Source: Hybos culiciformis | Taxonomy: Eukaryota; Arthropoda; Insecta; Diptera; Hybotidae | NCBI GenBank assembly: GCA_964007475.1 | Contig: OZ023273.1 | Span: 108,374,485 to 108,438,484 of the forward strand | Length of the DNA stretch: 64,000 bases | Direction: 5' to 3' | The notes under the pieces: generated by a model | Database searches by the model: none | What the model was told of the DNA's origin: nothing | Seen by the model: the letters and a program-made list of their open reading frames with translations, nothing else | In this document: one piece after another, positions 50,101 through 61,515 of the stretch | Numbering within the stretch: position 1 is the stretch's first letter | Layout of the letters: each line of letters starts with the position of its first letter | Position numbers and translations under genes: made by a program

Positions 50101-53100
50101 TCTTTTCTCATCATTCATAAAAATTGACGACTCAAAGGCGACATTAATATATAAAAAAAAAAAAAAAATTCAACTGGAAAAAAAAAATCATAATTTTCTA
50201 CAAAAAACAAATAGACATGAGGGTATAGCATGAAGATTTTGGCGAAAGAAAATTATGTTGGTTAAACTGAAAGAATGTGAACGAAACTTTATTCAGTGAT
50301 GCTATATATAATTTTTAAATAAAATATCTTCACACTAAAGCTTTCAAACCTTTTGTTAAATACATACTCAAAAACTTTATGAATTTTCGAGAAAAAATTA
50401 AAAACACTTAAGTTGAAAAGATAATTTCCATAAGAAACTGAAATTATCGATATTTTGAATTAACCGCTGGTAAGGTGTTAAAATTTCAAACAATAAAGTG
50501 AAAGAAAATAATTAAATAATTATTATATTTTGAAAGAAGACTCTGACTCAAGTGTGAACAGAAACAGTATTTAAGTTTAATAAAAATGATTTCAAGAAAT
50601 ATAACTAAAAAACATAAAGCCGGGTGAAAGTTTAGACAACTATTAAGTTCGAGTCTTGATAATATAAAATTAACATTTTCAATCTGTAAGACAGTCACGA
50701 AGTTATTATCCATGTGCAATAATCAAAATAAGAATGAAAGTAGTAGTACTCAAGTCATACTGTGCTTCTGTAATTTACTTTTCATATCTTAAAAAAGAAA
50801 AATAAAAATAAAATAAAAATTACAGGGAGTAAACAGAAAATATTTCACATTTAATAATATTCATTTTCTACCCTCGAACAAATTCATTGTCCCGTAAATA
50901 TACGTTTAACTCGCGCGTTTTTCTATTTCATTTTTTTTTTATCATATACATACATTTTTCTTTTTTTTATATTTATATATCTAAAGCACATATAACAGAG
51001 ATCCTTTTTCATTTTATAAGGATACGGTAGAACAGGCAAAAAAAAAATAAAACGTCAATGTTTCTGAATAGATACAAGCATATATATATTTTCTCTGAAA
51101 AGCACACAAAGGGATATAAAAAGGACACATCAAGTTTAGTTTCTTGTTCCTTTTTTCTTTTTTTTTTTTGCTTTTTTTTTTGTTTGAAGCTTCAAGTCAC
51201 CCTCACTTATCTATTTTAACTTGACATGCCTTCTGCCAAAAATATCTACAAAAAGAATTTTATTTTTTTTGTTCACATCACATATCTTTAAATAAAACAA
51301 GATTAATAAATACACCTAGCGCAAAATTAAAGTTATGGATTTGATTACAAATAGCAAAAATCTTCTAAGCTGAATCTCTTTCATAACTGATAAAATATAT
51401 TTATGATGACATAGAAGTTTCGATATATCCATCAGAAGAATATATAATATGTGATTTCAAAGGTAAAGTGTATTTTATTGTTAATCCCTCTAGAAATAAT
51501 TGTAGACATATTTTTTGACTACAACCGATTGCAGATATTTTTGATTGCGAAACATTCCTTTAAAAAATATCAACTCGGCTAGAAGACGGAAATTTTTGCT
51601 CCAGGTTTCATTTAGTTACGCGATTAATACAATTTTTTTTGTTTTGTATTTTGAATTATCTAAGACAAAGTAATATATTTATTATTGTAATATTTTTATA
51701 TTAATTTTAAAATTCCAAAAATCTTTGCTTTGAATAACAAAATTAATTTTCGCCAAAAATATTAAGTCGAAAAAGTCTTAAATATAGATTTCTTTCGATT
51801 TCTTTCTTTCTTTAGTTCATCTAAAAATAAAATTACTCATCATCCCAAAACATTTTTTTTTTTTTTGGTAAACAGTGTTCCAATCGGCTCTTTAGAAAAA
51901 AAAAAATAAAAATTCAGAAAAATAAAAAAAATAGAAACAAGAATAAAGTAATCAACCCCTGGGGTGTGAGAAAATTATTTCAAAAAAGGACTTTTTTTCT
52001 ATATATATAAATTTCTAGATACTTTTTGATATATATATATATATTTTTTTTTTGAAATTGGAAATAGTCCTCGCAATTTTTTTACTATTATTCAGATGGC
52101 CCCCTTCGAAGCTTAATAATGTATTTTTTTTTTCTTTCTGTTTTGGGGTACAACGAAAATATTCTTGTTCTATATGTTGAACTATAATAATAAAAATATA
52201 TATATATGTAGATATTAACTTACAAAAATATATATATATAAGTTTTTATCCAAAGGACATTGTAGAAAATAAGAGGATAAAAGCGCCAAGGATATAAATG
52301 TATAATAAAGAATAAAATGTAGATATTCTTTTTACGTATCGTATATATAACAGAAATAAATAAGTTTTCCCTTATTTTTTCAAATTTTGGTTTAGTTTCC
52401 ATAATTTTGAAATATTTAATTATAAAAATAAAGAAAATATGTTTCGAAAAACGATATAATTGTTACAGCTATCAATCGCAGCAATTTGAGTTTTAATTTG
52501 TCTCCCTAATTAATTTTTATAGATTATTACATCAAACAAATTTCAAATCAAATCATAATTTTGTATGGTTTTTTCATATTATTAGTTAAAACTTTAATAT
52601 TATTATATTTAAGAAGCGTGAAGAAATGCAAAAAAAAATAATTCACATTAAAAGTAATTCGAAGCGAAATTGGAAATTTAAGATATTTTTTATATCATTA
52701 ATATGAATTGAGATATTATTTTCTCAAATAAGAAAATTCGTGATTCTGAGAGTTTATAAATTCGAAAAGTATATACATTAAACTGGCTCGAAATTATTTT
52801 TTAAAACATAGAATAATTCAACTATTTTTCTATCCTCATATTTCCAAAACAAAAAAAAATACATTTTTCTTGTAAAAAAAAAAAAAAAAATTAAAAGAAG
52901 CACACAAAATTATACTCCCAGTATGACGTCTCTGATATTTACCCTTTCCTTTATCCTTTATTTTTATTTTATTTTCATTTTTTCTGAAAACTTTTGTGCT
53001 CCACATTAAGGAAGAAGTCCTTAAATAAAATACATGTTTTTTTTATTTTCTCGATATGGAATGTTATTTTTTACTAATAATTTTTCCTTTTTCTAATTTT

Positions 53101-53265
53101 TTCGTGAATTTTCTTCTGCACACATTTTCCTTTTTTACACGATTTTATTGAATTCACAAACTATATTTATGTTTATTTCATTGTTTGATTCAATTCTGGC
53201 TATTGATATTTTGAGCCACTTTCCCTGAATTGCTTTTTATAAAAATTTACAAACATATATATCTG
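45424..53265. other. Long gene-free AT-rich stretch
   Basis: No supported gene. It contains an ATA triplet run near 47166-47189, a run of about 25 A at 47597, and TA runs near 48740 and 52027. A short direct repeat (AAGATAAGATCATATTAAATTC) lies near 49,494-49,541. Frames are short and composed of AT-rich codons. Confidence 0.5.
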
Positions 53266-53355
53266 TGGCAAGTAAATTGTGAAAGTAAGAACGATTTTAC
53301 TTGCTGAAGTTAGTTTCAGCAAGTAAATCGTTCGTACTCGCCCGATTTACTAGCC
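53266..53355. repeat. Nested hairpin, MITE remnant
   Basis: An inner hairpin pairs ACGATTTTACTTGCTGAA with TTCAGCAAGTAAATCGT, and an outer pair GGCAAGTAAATTG / CGATTTACTAGCC encloses it. All three arms share the word AAGTAAAT. Confidence 0.6.
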
Positions 53356-53412
53356 AGATGTAAACGAATCTTTAGAAAATAGATTTTGTATTCGAAAATT
53401 TGTTGTCACATT

Positions 53413-53899
53413 CAGGGATGCCAACTGGGGTGTTTTACCCTGGATTTTCTAGTTTTTCAACTAAAACTCCAGTCTCCAGGTTTTTTTAAATTTTACCAGT
53501 TTTTATCAAAATTAATAATTTTAAAGTAAAATGGAAATTCAGATAAGCTATTCACCAGTAGATGTCATTTTACTTTGTAATTAATTAAGCTATAGTACCA
53601 TTTGTTCCAAAACATAGTTATTATATAACTTTAAGAAATAATTGATCTCATTAATTTCAAACCAATCACCTTTTTCTAATTTCGATTATTATGTATTTTT
53701 ATTTATTGTTTTTATTTTATATTAATTTTTATGAAGTTTTATTTTAATTTGAATTATTTTTGTATCTGCGGTTTATTTTATGTTTCGTTTGTTTACGTTA
53801 ATAATAATGTAATTTATAATTTATTATTTTTCTATTTTTCTATCTACATTTTTTTTTTTAACTCTCCAGTTTTTTCCCGGTCAAGAGTTGGCAACCCTG
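53413..53899. mobile_element. hAT-type MITE with perfect 8-bp TSD GTCACATT
   Basis: The ends CAGGGATGCCAACT and AGTTGGCAACCCTG are flanked by GTCACATT at 53405-53412 and 53900-53907. The CAGGGNTGCC terminus is a standard hAT end. It has no coding capacity. Confidence 0.92.
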
Positions 53900-54398
53900 G
53901 TCACATTTAAACGAATGGTAAACCGACCGCATAAATGGATTCTATTGAATATTAGTATGCGGATTAGATGGTTACACCCCGATTAAGGATTCGTAATGAT
54001 GGTTGGATTTTAAAAATATATTCAGGGCCTTGTTATGACCAAGGTATCTTAAAAGTAAAGTATCTTTAAGTTTGAGATACTGTTTTATATTTTTAACAAT
54101 AAAATCGTGTAACTTAAATTTTTTTTCTATATGAAAAAATACAAAAAAAAAAGAACAGATAAGGATAATACCCATTTATACAAAAGTACGTACCCATGTG
54201 AAGCCTCTTACCAAAATAAAAACATATATATGAAGAACACTTATGTATATTTATATACAACACAGTGTATATTAAACTTATTTTTAACGTACAAAATTTT
54301 TATCGTTTTTAACTGCTACATATATATACATATATTTGTATATATACATGTATTTGTATATAAATATACTTATATAAGCCACATATGTGAACAACATG

Positions 54399-54471
<73 letters not shown>

Positions 54472-55010
54472 CCAGAAAAAAAAATTGTTAAATTAAAAGA
54501 TTTTATAGGTAAAATTAACAAAAAATCTTTATAGATTTTGCGCAAAAGGGTTTATAGTTAAATTAAAATTGCAAAAATTGTTAATTCAAAAGACATATTA
54601 CATTGTTAAAATTAACACAAAATTGTTATATTTAAAATGTTAAGTTGTTATTATAACAATTTTAGCAGTTTGAGAAAAAAATATATTGTTACGGTGCCAA
54701 ACTGTTAAATTGACTATTCGAAATAATTATTTTAAAATAGTTTTTTGTTTTTTTATTTTTTTGGTTTGTTTTTGTTTTTTTTTCGCCTTTTTTTGTTTTT
54801 TTTTTCGCCTTTTTTTTGTTTTTTTTTGGTTTTTTTTTTGGTTTTTTTTTTAGTTTTTTTTTGGTTTTTTTTTTTGGTTTTTTTTATTTTTTTGATTTTT
54901 TTTGGTTTTTTTTTTCTTTTTTTTTTTTAATTTCTTGGTTTGTTTTTGTTTTTTTTTTGTTTTTTTTTTCGCTTTTCGTCGTTTTTTGTTTTTTTATTGT
55001 TTTTTTTTAT

Positions 55011-55100
55011 TGGTCACCCATCTAAGTACTATCACTACGAGACGTTGCTTAACCCCTGTGTTCAATGTGATGTAGAGTCTTCCACTGAGCTATGTCAGTA
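55011..55100 (-). repeat. 5S rRNA-like segment with tRNA A-box-like start (SINE-like)
   Basis: On the minus strand GGTTAAGCAACGTC and TAGTACTTAGATGGGTGACC closely match the internal control region (A and C boxes) of eukaryotic 5S rRNA. About 20 bases between the TTGAACACA part and GTTAAGC are missing relative to 5S. In front lies TAGCTCAGTGG, a perfect tRNA A-box consensus. Downstream on the same strand is a long A-rich tract (55010 down to about 54740) instead of the 5S 3' third. This looks like a retroposed Pol III transcript or SINE head captured by the surrounding TIR element, not a functional rRNA gene. Confidence 0.65.
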
Positions 55101-55150
55101 ATATACAACAATGTATTAAATAGAAAATATAAATTCGGTAATATAAACAT

Positions 55151-55220
55151 AATAAATATTTATCTTGTTAAATTAAAGAACTCCGCGGAGTTCTTTAATT
55201 TAACAAGATAAATATTTATT
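55151..55220. repeat. Perfect 70-bp palindrome
   Basis: Two 35-bp arms meet at CTCCG|CGGAG with no loop and no mismatch; the arms read AATAAATATTTATCTTGTTA and onward. It lies at the middle of the TIR element 54469-55677. Confidence 0.95.
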
Positions 55221-55674
55221 TTAAAAGTGTAGCTTTTTAAATCAACCAAAACTTTTTTTTTAACAATGCCGTATTTACTTTGACAATTTTTATTGTTATT
55301 GTACCATTTTTAAATAACAACAAAAACACAATTTCAAAAGCTTTTATTGTCATATCAACAATTGAATGTGTAATTGTTTTAATAACAGAAGAGTTTTTAA
55401 TTTAAAAGAGAGAATAGTAAAATTTTATTTCTTTCGAATGAAACATATTTAAAATAACAATTAATGTTGTTAAAATCACAATTTTCAGCTTTTACTAAAT
55501 AACTGTTTGAAACATTTTAAAATAACAAAATCTAATGTTAAAATAAGAAGCATCTTTACTTAGATCAAATACTTATTAGTTTAATTTAAAAAATTTCTCT
55601 TTAACATCAACAATTTTTGTTTAACAGTTAAAAACAGTTAAAAATTGTTGATTTAACTAGCATTTTTTTTCTGG

Positions 55675-55710
<36 letters not shown>

Positions 55711-55714
<4 letters not shown>

Positions 55715-58700
55715 CCATTACGGATATTTGTTTTGTGTTATAAAATGAGGACATGTGCTTGAAGGTCCTTTCTGTTATACAGACATACATACATACATCC
55801 ATTTATATTTACTTTTCTAATGTACAACATTTTTCCCTGTTGGATTTCTTTTAATGTGAAATTTTATTCTGTCAGTCGCTATACGGATATAAGAGTATTT
55901 GACAGATACAGTTCGAATTTGTTTTCAATCTGTATAGTATCTCCAAACAAGAATAAATGAAACTGTGAAATTAAGCGAACATTTTGTATTCTTAATAGCC
56001 TTATATTGTGGAAATATTCAGTTTCTAAAATGACCCAATTGAATCTAAAACTACTTATTGTAAAGACGGCTCTGTTTTCAAGTCCATTTTTCATCAAAAT
56101 TTAAAAAACGGAGTATATGTTTTTAATTAATGTCTGTTCGTCGTCTATTATAATGCTTATCACTACTGAACTGCCTAATCTTTATCTTTAAATTACAAAA
56201 TATGCACAATCTCGTTCGATAGTTGTTTAACCGTAGATTGCGACCAATGTATCTTGAAAGTAAACTATCTTCAAATGAAACGGACCCCGTACTCCTTTAA
56301 AAATAGATGAAAAATCGATGAAAAATGGAAAAACGGAATATATGTTAATGTTTTCATTAATTTCCGTCTATGCGTTAGTAAAATCCTTGTAACTAATGAA
56401 CTATACAATAAACTAATGATTTTTATTCTTTGAAAGCCAAATTAAGCGAATTTCGTTCATTTTTTCTCTTTTGAGATTTTATCGTTTCTGGTTTCAGAAT
56501 TACAGGCTCTCAACCGGCCAAGGGTCTGAATAATTTTCTTGTAAAATTTTTATAATTTTAATATTTTATAAATTTAAATTTTTTAAAGTCTTAAATAGAT
56601 TCTGATGATTACCGTAAGGATAGAAAGATTCGGTAAAGGGTCTGGATTTATATAAAAATTATTATAATTGTTTATGGTACATGACTAAAAAGTATCTCAA
56701 ATCGAAATGGTAAAAAACGGGCCCCGTACTTTTTATAAGTTACTGTTCCATTTTTTGTTTTTTAAATATCAAACAAGCTTCAATCCCGTTCGAAAAATAT
56801 ATGTGTTGTTCGCATTGTCAACATTGTTTCGTTTAAAACTTAAAATTAATAAATAAACATTATTCTTTAGAAAATTTATTCAATATACATATACATTTAC
56901 CTCAATTTAACAATCACCTCTCGTCTATGCAGTGAAAGTTTCCTTTTTCTTCTTTTTTTTTTTGTGTAACAAATATTAAAACTCGTCTTCAATGGGTAAC
57001 GTGTGCGATTAAAATATGAATAAATGGATGGGGTTAAAAAAAAAAATTTCTTCTAATAAAAATAGAAAATTTCCAAAAAAAAAAAAAAAAAGAGGGTACA
57101 TGGCGTCACTCAAATTTAATACTGCAGAAAAAAAATAAAAAATAAAACTGGGGAGGGTATGATAAGAAAGAACCTTATAGTTTTTTTTTTTTCTTTTTTT
57201 TCAGAAAAGAAAATATAACTTTTTTTTTTATATTCTCGTTAGCATGATATGTGAAATATTTTTTTTCCATAATACATAGGTATATATATAGTACTATGCT
57301 TCTTCTATATGTATGTTTTTTTAGAACTTTTATTTTGCGTTTGTTTTTTGTAAAAATGTTCTAATGAACACTTCTTTATTAAAAAAAAAAAAACACAAAA
57401 AAAGAAATATCATGAATTTTAGCCATTAAATAGAAAAATGTATGTACACAGCTATACATACATATATTTGAAGTTTCATTTCGCATATCAATAAAATGTG
57501 CAATTGCTATCAATTTGAAAAAAAAAAAAACAAAACTGTATATTAAAGGATCTTTTGTACATCGAGAACAAATAGTGTATGTAATTAAGGATGTGCATAA
57601 AAATGATGATTCGCTTATACTCATACGACGAGATCATTTATTTGTTCTTGATAAAAATTACTATATTATATGTAGGTACAATGGAACATTCTTTATGTAC
57701 CTGAAAATTTACTAAGATGTGTAGGAAAATTATAGATTCCGATAGAAAAAAAAAGGAAGAGGGTTTTGCTAGAGACGGCAATCGTCCCACATTCAGCTTA
57801 CAACAGAACAGTGCAGTGCTTTTGGATACAAAGTTTGTCAAAATAGTACTTGCCGATGTAGCATTTTGTCTATTCAGTATTTTATCCGTACACTATTTCG
57901 GTATACAGAATTTTGATCCCTACCAAATTATATAATACTGGATTGACATATAATTTATTTAAAATATCTGTATTTTTTTTTTCTTAGAGATTATTTTTTG
58001 GTCGGATCACAAAGTCCGTATATTTTTTATTAATAAAGCTTGTATCACTAGAACTAGATAATATGCTTCTGAAGCCCTTAGCATAGTTCTAATAAATTTT
58101 TACAATATTTAATTTAAGATTCGAAGAATTCCTCGATGTCGAGTGCATTACATCAATTAAAAGTTTTCAAAATAGAATTTAAGTATGCGAATGTTTCTCT
58201 ATATATGGAATAATAATTTTTCAAATTCCATACAAATCTATGTATATTATATATGTATAAATTCTTAAACAGGATAAAACTACGAATTAAATTAAGGCAT
58301 AAAATCTTCTTTTATTTTTTCATTTTTTTTTTATCTTATTCTATATCCTTTGTGGTACATATAATATCCTTAGACATGAGGCATTCATTTTATAATGTTT
58401 TTGGCAAGGATAATATATGTAAAATGTATGTATATTATATTATGTTGTGTAGGTATTTATGAAATTTTTCGTTATATATATATATTACATGTACATCGCA
58501 AACTGAAATTATATTTTGTAATTTTTATCTTTTCAGGATTGTGCAATGACCAAGTCAAGAGTTCTTATTTTTCCATCTTTTAAAATCAATTTTTTTTTCT
58601 TCTTACTTCACTTTGAAGGATAATAAGTACGACTTGACCTCATCATAAAAACTACATTTTTTTTTTTTATTGCCTTTTGGCTAAATATTTTTTTTTTCTG

Positions 58701-60290
58701 TTTTTTTTTTTTTTTTTTAATATTTTGAAAGTAATCTGTTTTCAGAATTTTTAAGCATACACAAATAAAGGATTTCATTTATGAAAATTTTCATAAAGAT
58801 TATAAAATATTTAAATAATGTTAAAGTGAGATTTGTATGCAAAGCTTAATGTGATTATGAGGTGATGCCTAGCCAAAAACTTACAGCCAATGAAGATAAT
58901 TCTTAATTTCTGAAAATTCCAATTCAATTAGAAAAATAATTTCAAAATCATAATCTAAAACCTTAAATACAAAAAAAAATATTTGTTTTAGATTTTATAG
59001 AATTTTAAGCCTTTTTATTCAGAAGCTCTTTTAGATAGTTGAGTCTTGAATTGATATTTCCTGTGTTGTTGGACATTTCAATTTATATTTCAGACTGGGA
59101 GGTGGACAAAATGTTGACATAATTTTCATAGATTTAACTTAAATGAGACGCCAGTTCACATTTTTTTAAAATATGAAGGTTTATTATTATTATGTCAAAC
59201 TGTGATTGCCAAATGTGACTTATCTCAAATTTGAGTGAAAAAAAATTTTTGAAACACAAGCTACAAAATATATTCCGAACTATATAGTAATCCTTCAGCA
59301 AATTCTATTTTTCGTTTATAGTCTATCTCTATTTAATGTTAAGAATTTTAAGATTATACAAAAAAAAAAAAATTTTGTTTTTTTTTTTTATTTTTCATCA
59401 GAAGAAGATATTTTTCATTATGTTCACAAGAAGGAAAATGAATATATATTTTTTTTCTTTTTTCTGAACTTATTTTTGCTTTTCCGGAGAAGCAAAAACA
59501 TTAAAAGTTATTTTCTTTCATGCTGTCTTTAAGTTTTTCTTATTATTATTCTTCTTATTTTTTTTTCTTTTTTTTTATTTTTTTTTGGCTACACCAATAA
59601 AACTATATTTATTATTGTGAGTGAACTAAAAAGAAAAGTCCTTTTTATATTATTGTACCAAAAAAAAAAACAAAAAAAAAGAAAAAAAAACAAGGAAAAT
59701 GTAGAAGAAAAATTTACAGTAAAAGGTTTTATTTCATCATCATCTTCGGAAGTTGTATGTGTATCTTTTAGTTGGTAGTTTTTTTGAAATGAATGGGATA
59801 CGTATGGTTTTCTTTTCTCTTAGATTTTGTTTTTTTTTTGTAAAATAAAGACAGTAGAAAATTACAATTTTTTTTTTATTCGAATTGGATACATAGTATT
59901 TTTATTATTATTTTTTTTGTTTAATAATGATTTTAAGAAAAATCTATATTAAAAGCTATATATATAGAAGAAATATTATAAAATGACTCAGAGGTCAAAA
60001 TCAGTAATTTTCCAACTATAATGTTAAAATTAAGATTGTTATAATGTACACTGAGCCAAAAACTTATGTAGAACTAACAAAAAACATAGTATAACGCACC
60101 AAAAAAATACGGCATTATTGATCCATCGGAGGTTTTTGCTGAACTAGCAAATTTTAAATAGGTGATGCATTACACATTATCAATTAGGTGAATTATAAAA
60201 AACTTTATCAAATCGAACAATGCAATGTGTTAAAAGTACACATTGCCTCAATTGTTCTATACATGTTCCTTGGTAATTTTTTGTACTTGC
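55711..60290. other. Gene-free AT-rich stretch with degenerate repeats
   Basis: At 56,090-56,800 there are two to three diverged units of roughly 230-420 bp sharing AAACGGA(A/G)TATATG, TATCTTGAAAGTAAA and GG(A/G)CCCCGTACT. The rest consists of homopolymer runs and short AT-driven frames, with no gene evidence. Confidence 0.45.
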
Positions 60291-60296
60291 CGTTTT

Positions 60297-60610
60297 CTAA
60301 TTTATCAAACTTTTAGGCATTTTCCCAAAATGTAACTAGATAATTTAGCAAAACATTTATACGAAACAAATATATACTACGCCAGTTTCTTACCTTGGAA
60401 TTATACAGTTTATCAAAACTTTAGTAATTTTTCTTCCAAATATAATTAGATGATTTAGCAAAGCATTTATTCAAAACAAATAAATACTAGGCCATTTTTT
60501 TAGCTTGGAATTATAAAATTTATCAATAATTTAGGCATTTTCTTCTTAATGTAATTAGATGATTTAGCAAAGCAGTTGTACAAAACAAGTAAATATTTAG
60601 CAGACTTATT
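60297..60610. repeat. Three tandem units of about 109 bp
   Basis: TTTATCAA starts at 60301, 60409 and 60519 and each is followed by TTTAGGCATTTT-like, TAATTAGATGATTTAGCAAA and ACAAATAAATACTA-like words. The units are moderately diverged. Confidence 0.85.
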
Positions 60611-60644
60611 ATAAAAGTAACTATATGAAGAACTAATCTAGATT

Positions 60645-60925
60645 AGGTGAAACAACAAAATTTAAATAGCTAGTAAAATATAAAAATGGAAACTATCAAA
60701 ATCCATCAACTTTGGAAAAATGATATAAATTTTTACGATTTTTAAAAAATTTTCTTTTTTGCTAAAAAAAATTACTTAGAATTTTTCATAACAAATTAGA
60801 ATTTTCTTCTGCAAAGTTTTTTTTTTTAAAATAATAAAATTTTATATCACTTTTCCAAATTTGCTGCATTTTGATAGTTTCCATTTTTATATTTTACTAG
60901 CTGTTTAAATTTTGTAGTTTCACCT
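60645..60925. mobile_element. Foldback MITE, TIR AGGTGAAAC
   Basis: AGGTGAAACAACAAAATTTA followed by AGCTAGTAAAATATAAAAA and GAAACTATCAAAAT returns inverted at the right end, giving arms of about 85 bp with a T-rich loop. No target duplication is evident. Confidence 0.8.
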
Positions 60926-61417
60926 TGGGATTGTTGAAAATCTTTGAAAAATAATAATAATATGAGGCATTGGTTTTATAAACCTTTTTTTCCATGTATA
61001 TAGTTATTCTCTGAAAAGTTAGCACCAAATAATTCAAATTAATATAATATATGTAATGTATGTTTTATTCCACGTTTTATCCTTGATATTTTGAAACTTA
61101 AAAGTATGCAAAATATTTAAGTAGCTTATGTAATTATATTACTAGACAGGTAAAATTGAAAAAAAAAATAAAATAAAATAAAATTATACATTAATTCATA
61201 TTATTGCGACAAATCATTGCAGGTTTGGTTTAATATCACCAATTATGATACTATTATATTGGAAAAAAAAAAAAAAAATAAAATAAATTATACATTTTAT
61301 ATAAATTAATTCATATTATTGCGACAAATCATTGCAGATACTATTATATTAAAGGAACATAATGTGCCTTACAAGTTATTTTTTAAAAAATGTGTCAAAT
61401 TATAATAAGTTCATCAC

Positions 61418-61423
61418 TTTATT
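61418..61423 (-). promoter_or_regulatory. AATAAA polyadenylation signal
   Basis: AATAAA on the minus strand about 95 bases past the stop codon of the eight-exon gene (61516-61518). Confidence 0.5.
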
Positions 61424-61515
61424 CTCTAAATTTAAATCGTTTTGTTGTTATTTAATTTTTTTAAAAATATTGAAAAAAAATAAAAAATATGCTTCGTAGT
61501 ATATAACTTAACACA

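Larger units (their letters stand above)
54469..55677. mobile_element. TIR element CACCCAGAAAAAAAA in a TA array
   Basis: CACCCAGAAAAAAAA and its complement bound 1.2 kb, with TA on both sides. This would fit a Tc1/mariner-type TA target, but the TA array makes the duplication unprovable. The interior is full of AACAATTTTT / AAATTGTTAA words, a T-rich block (54740-55010), a 5S/tRNA-like segment on the minus strand, and a perfect 70-bp palindrome. No transposase. Confidence 0.75.
54402..55710. repeat. (TA)n microsatellite interrupted by an element
   Basis: Pure TA at 54402-54468 continues as TA at 55678-55710 after the 1.2 kb element, so the element landed inside a TA array. Confidence 0.9.

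Noticed and set aside
54131..54545. Frames of alternating Tyr and Ile
   Set aside because: Translation of the TA microsatellite.
55011..55100. Functional 5S rRNA gene
   Set aside because: The 3' third is replaced by an A-rich tract and an internal block is missing.
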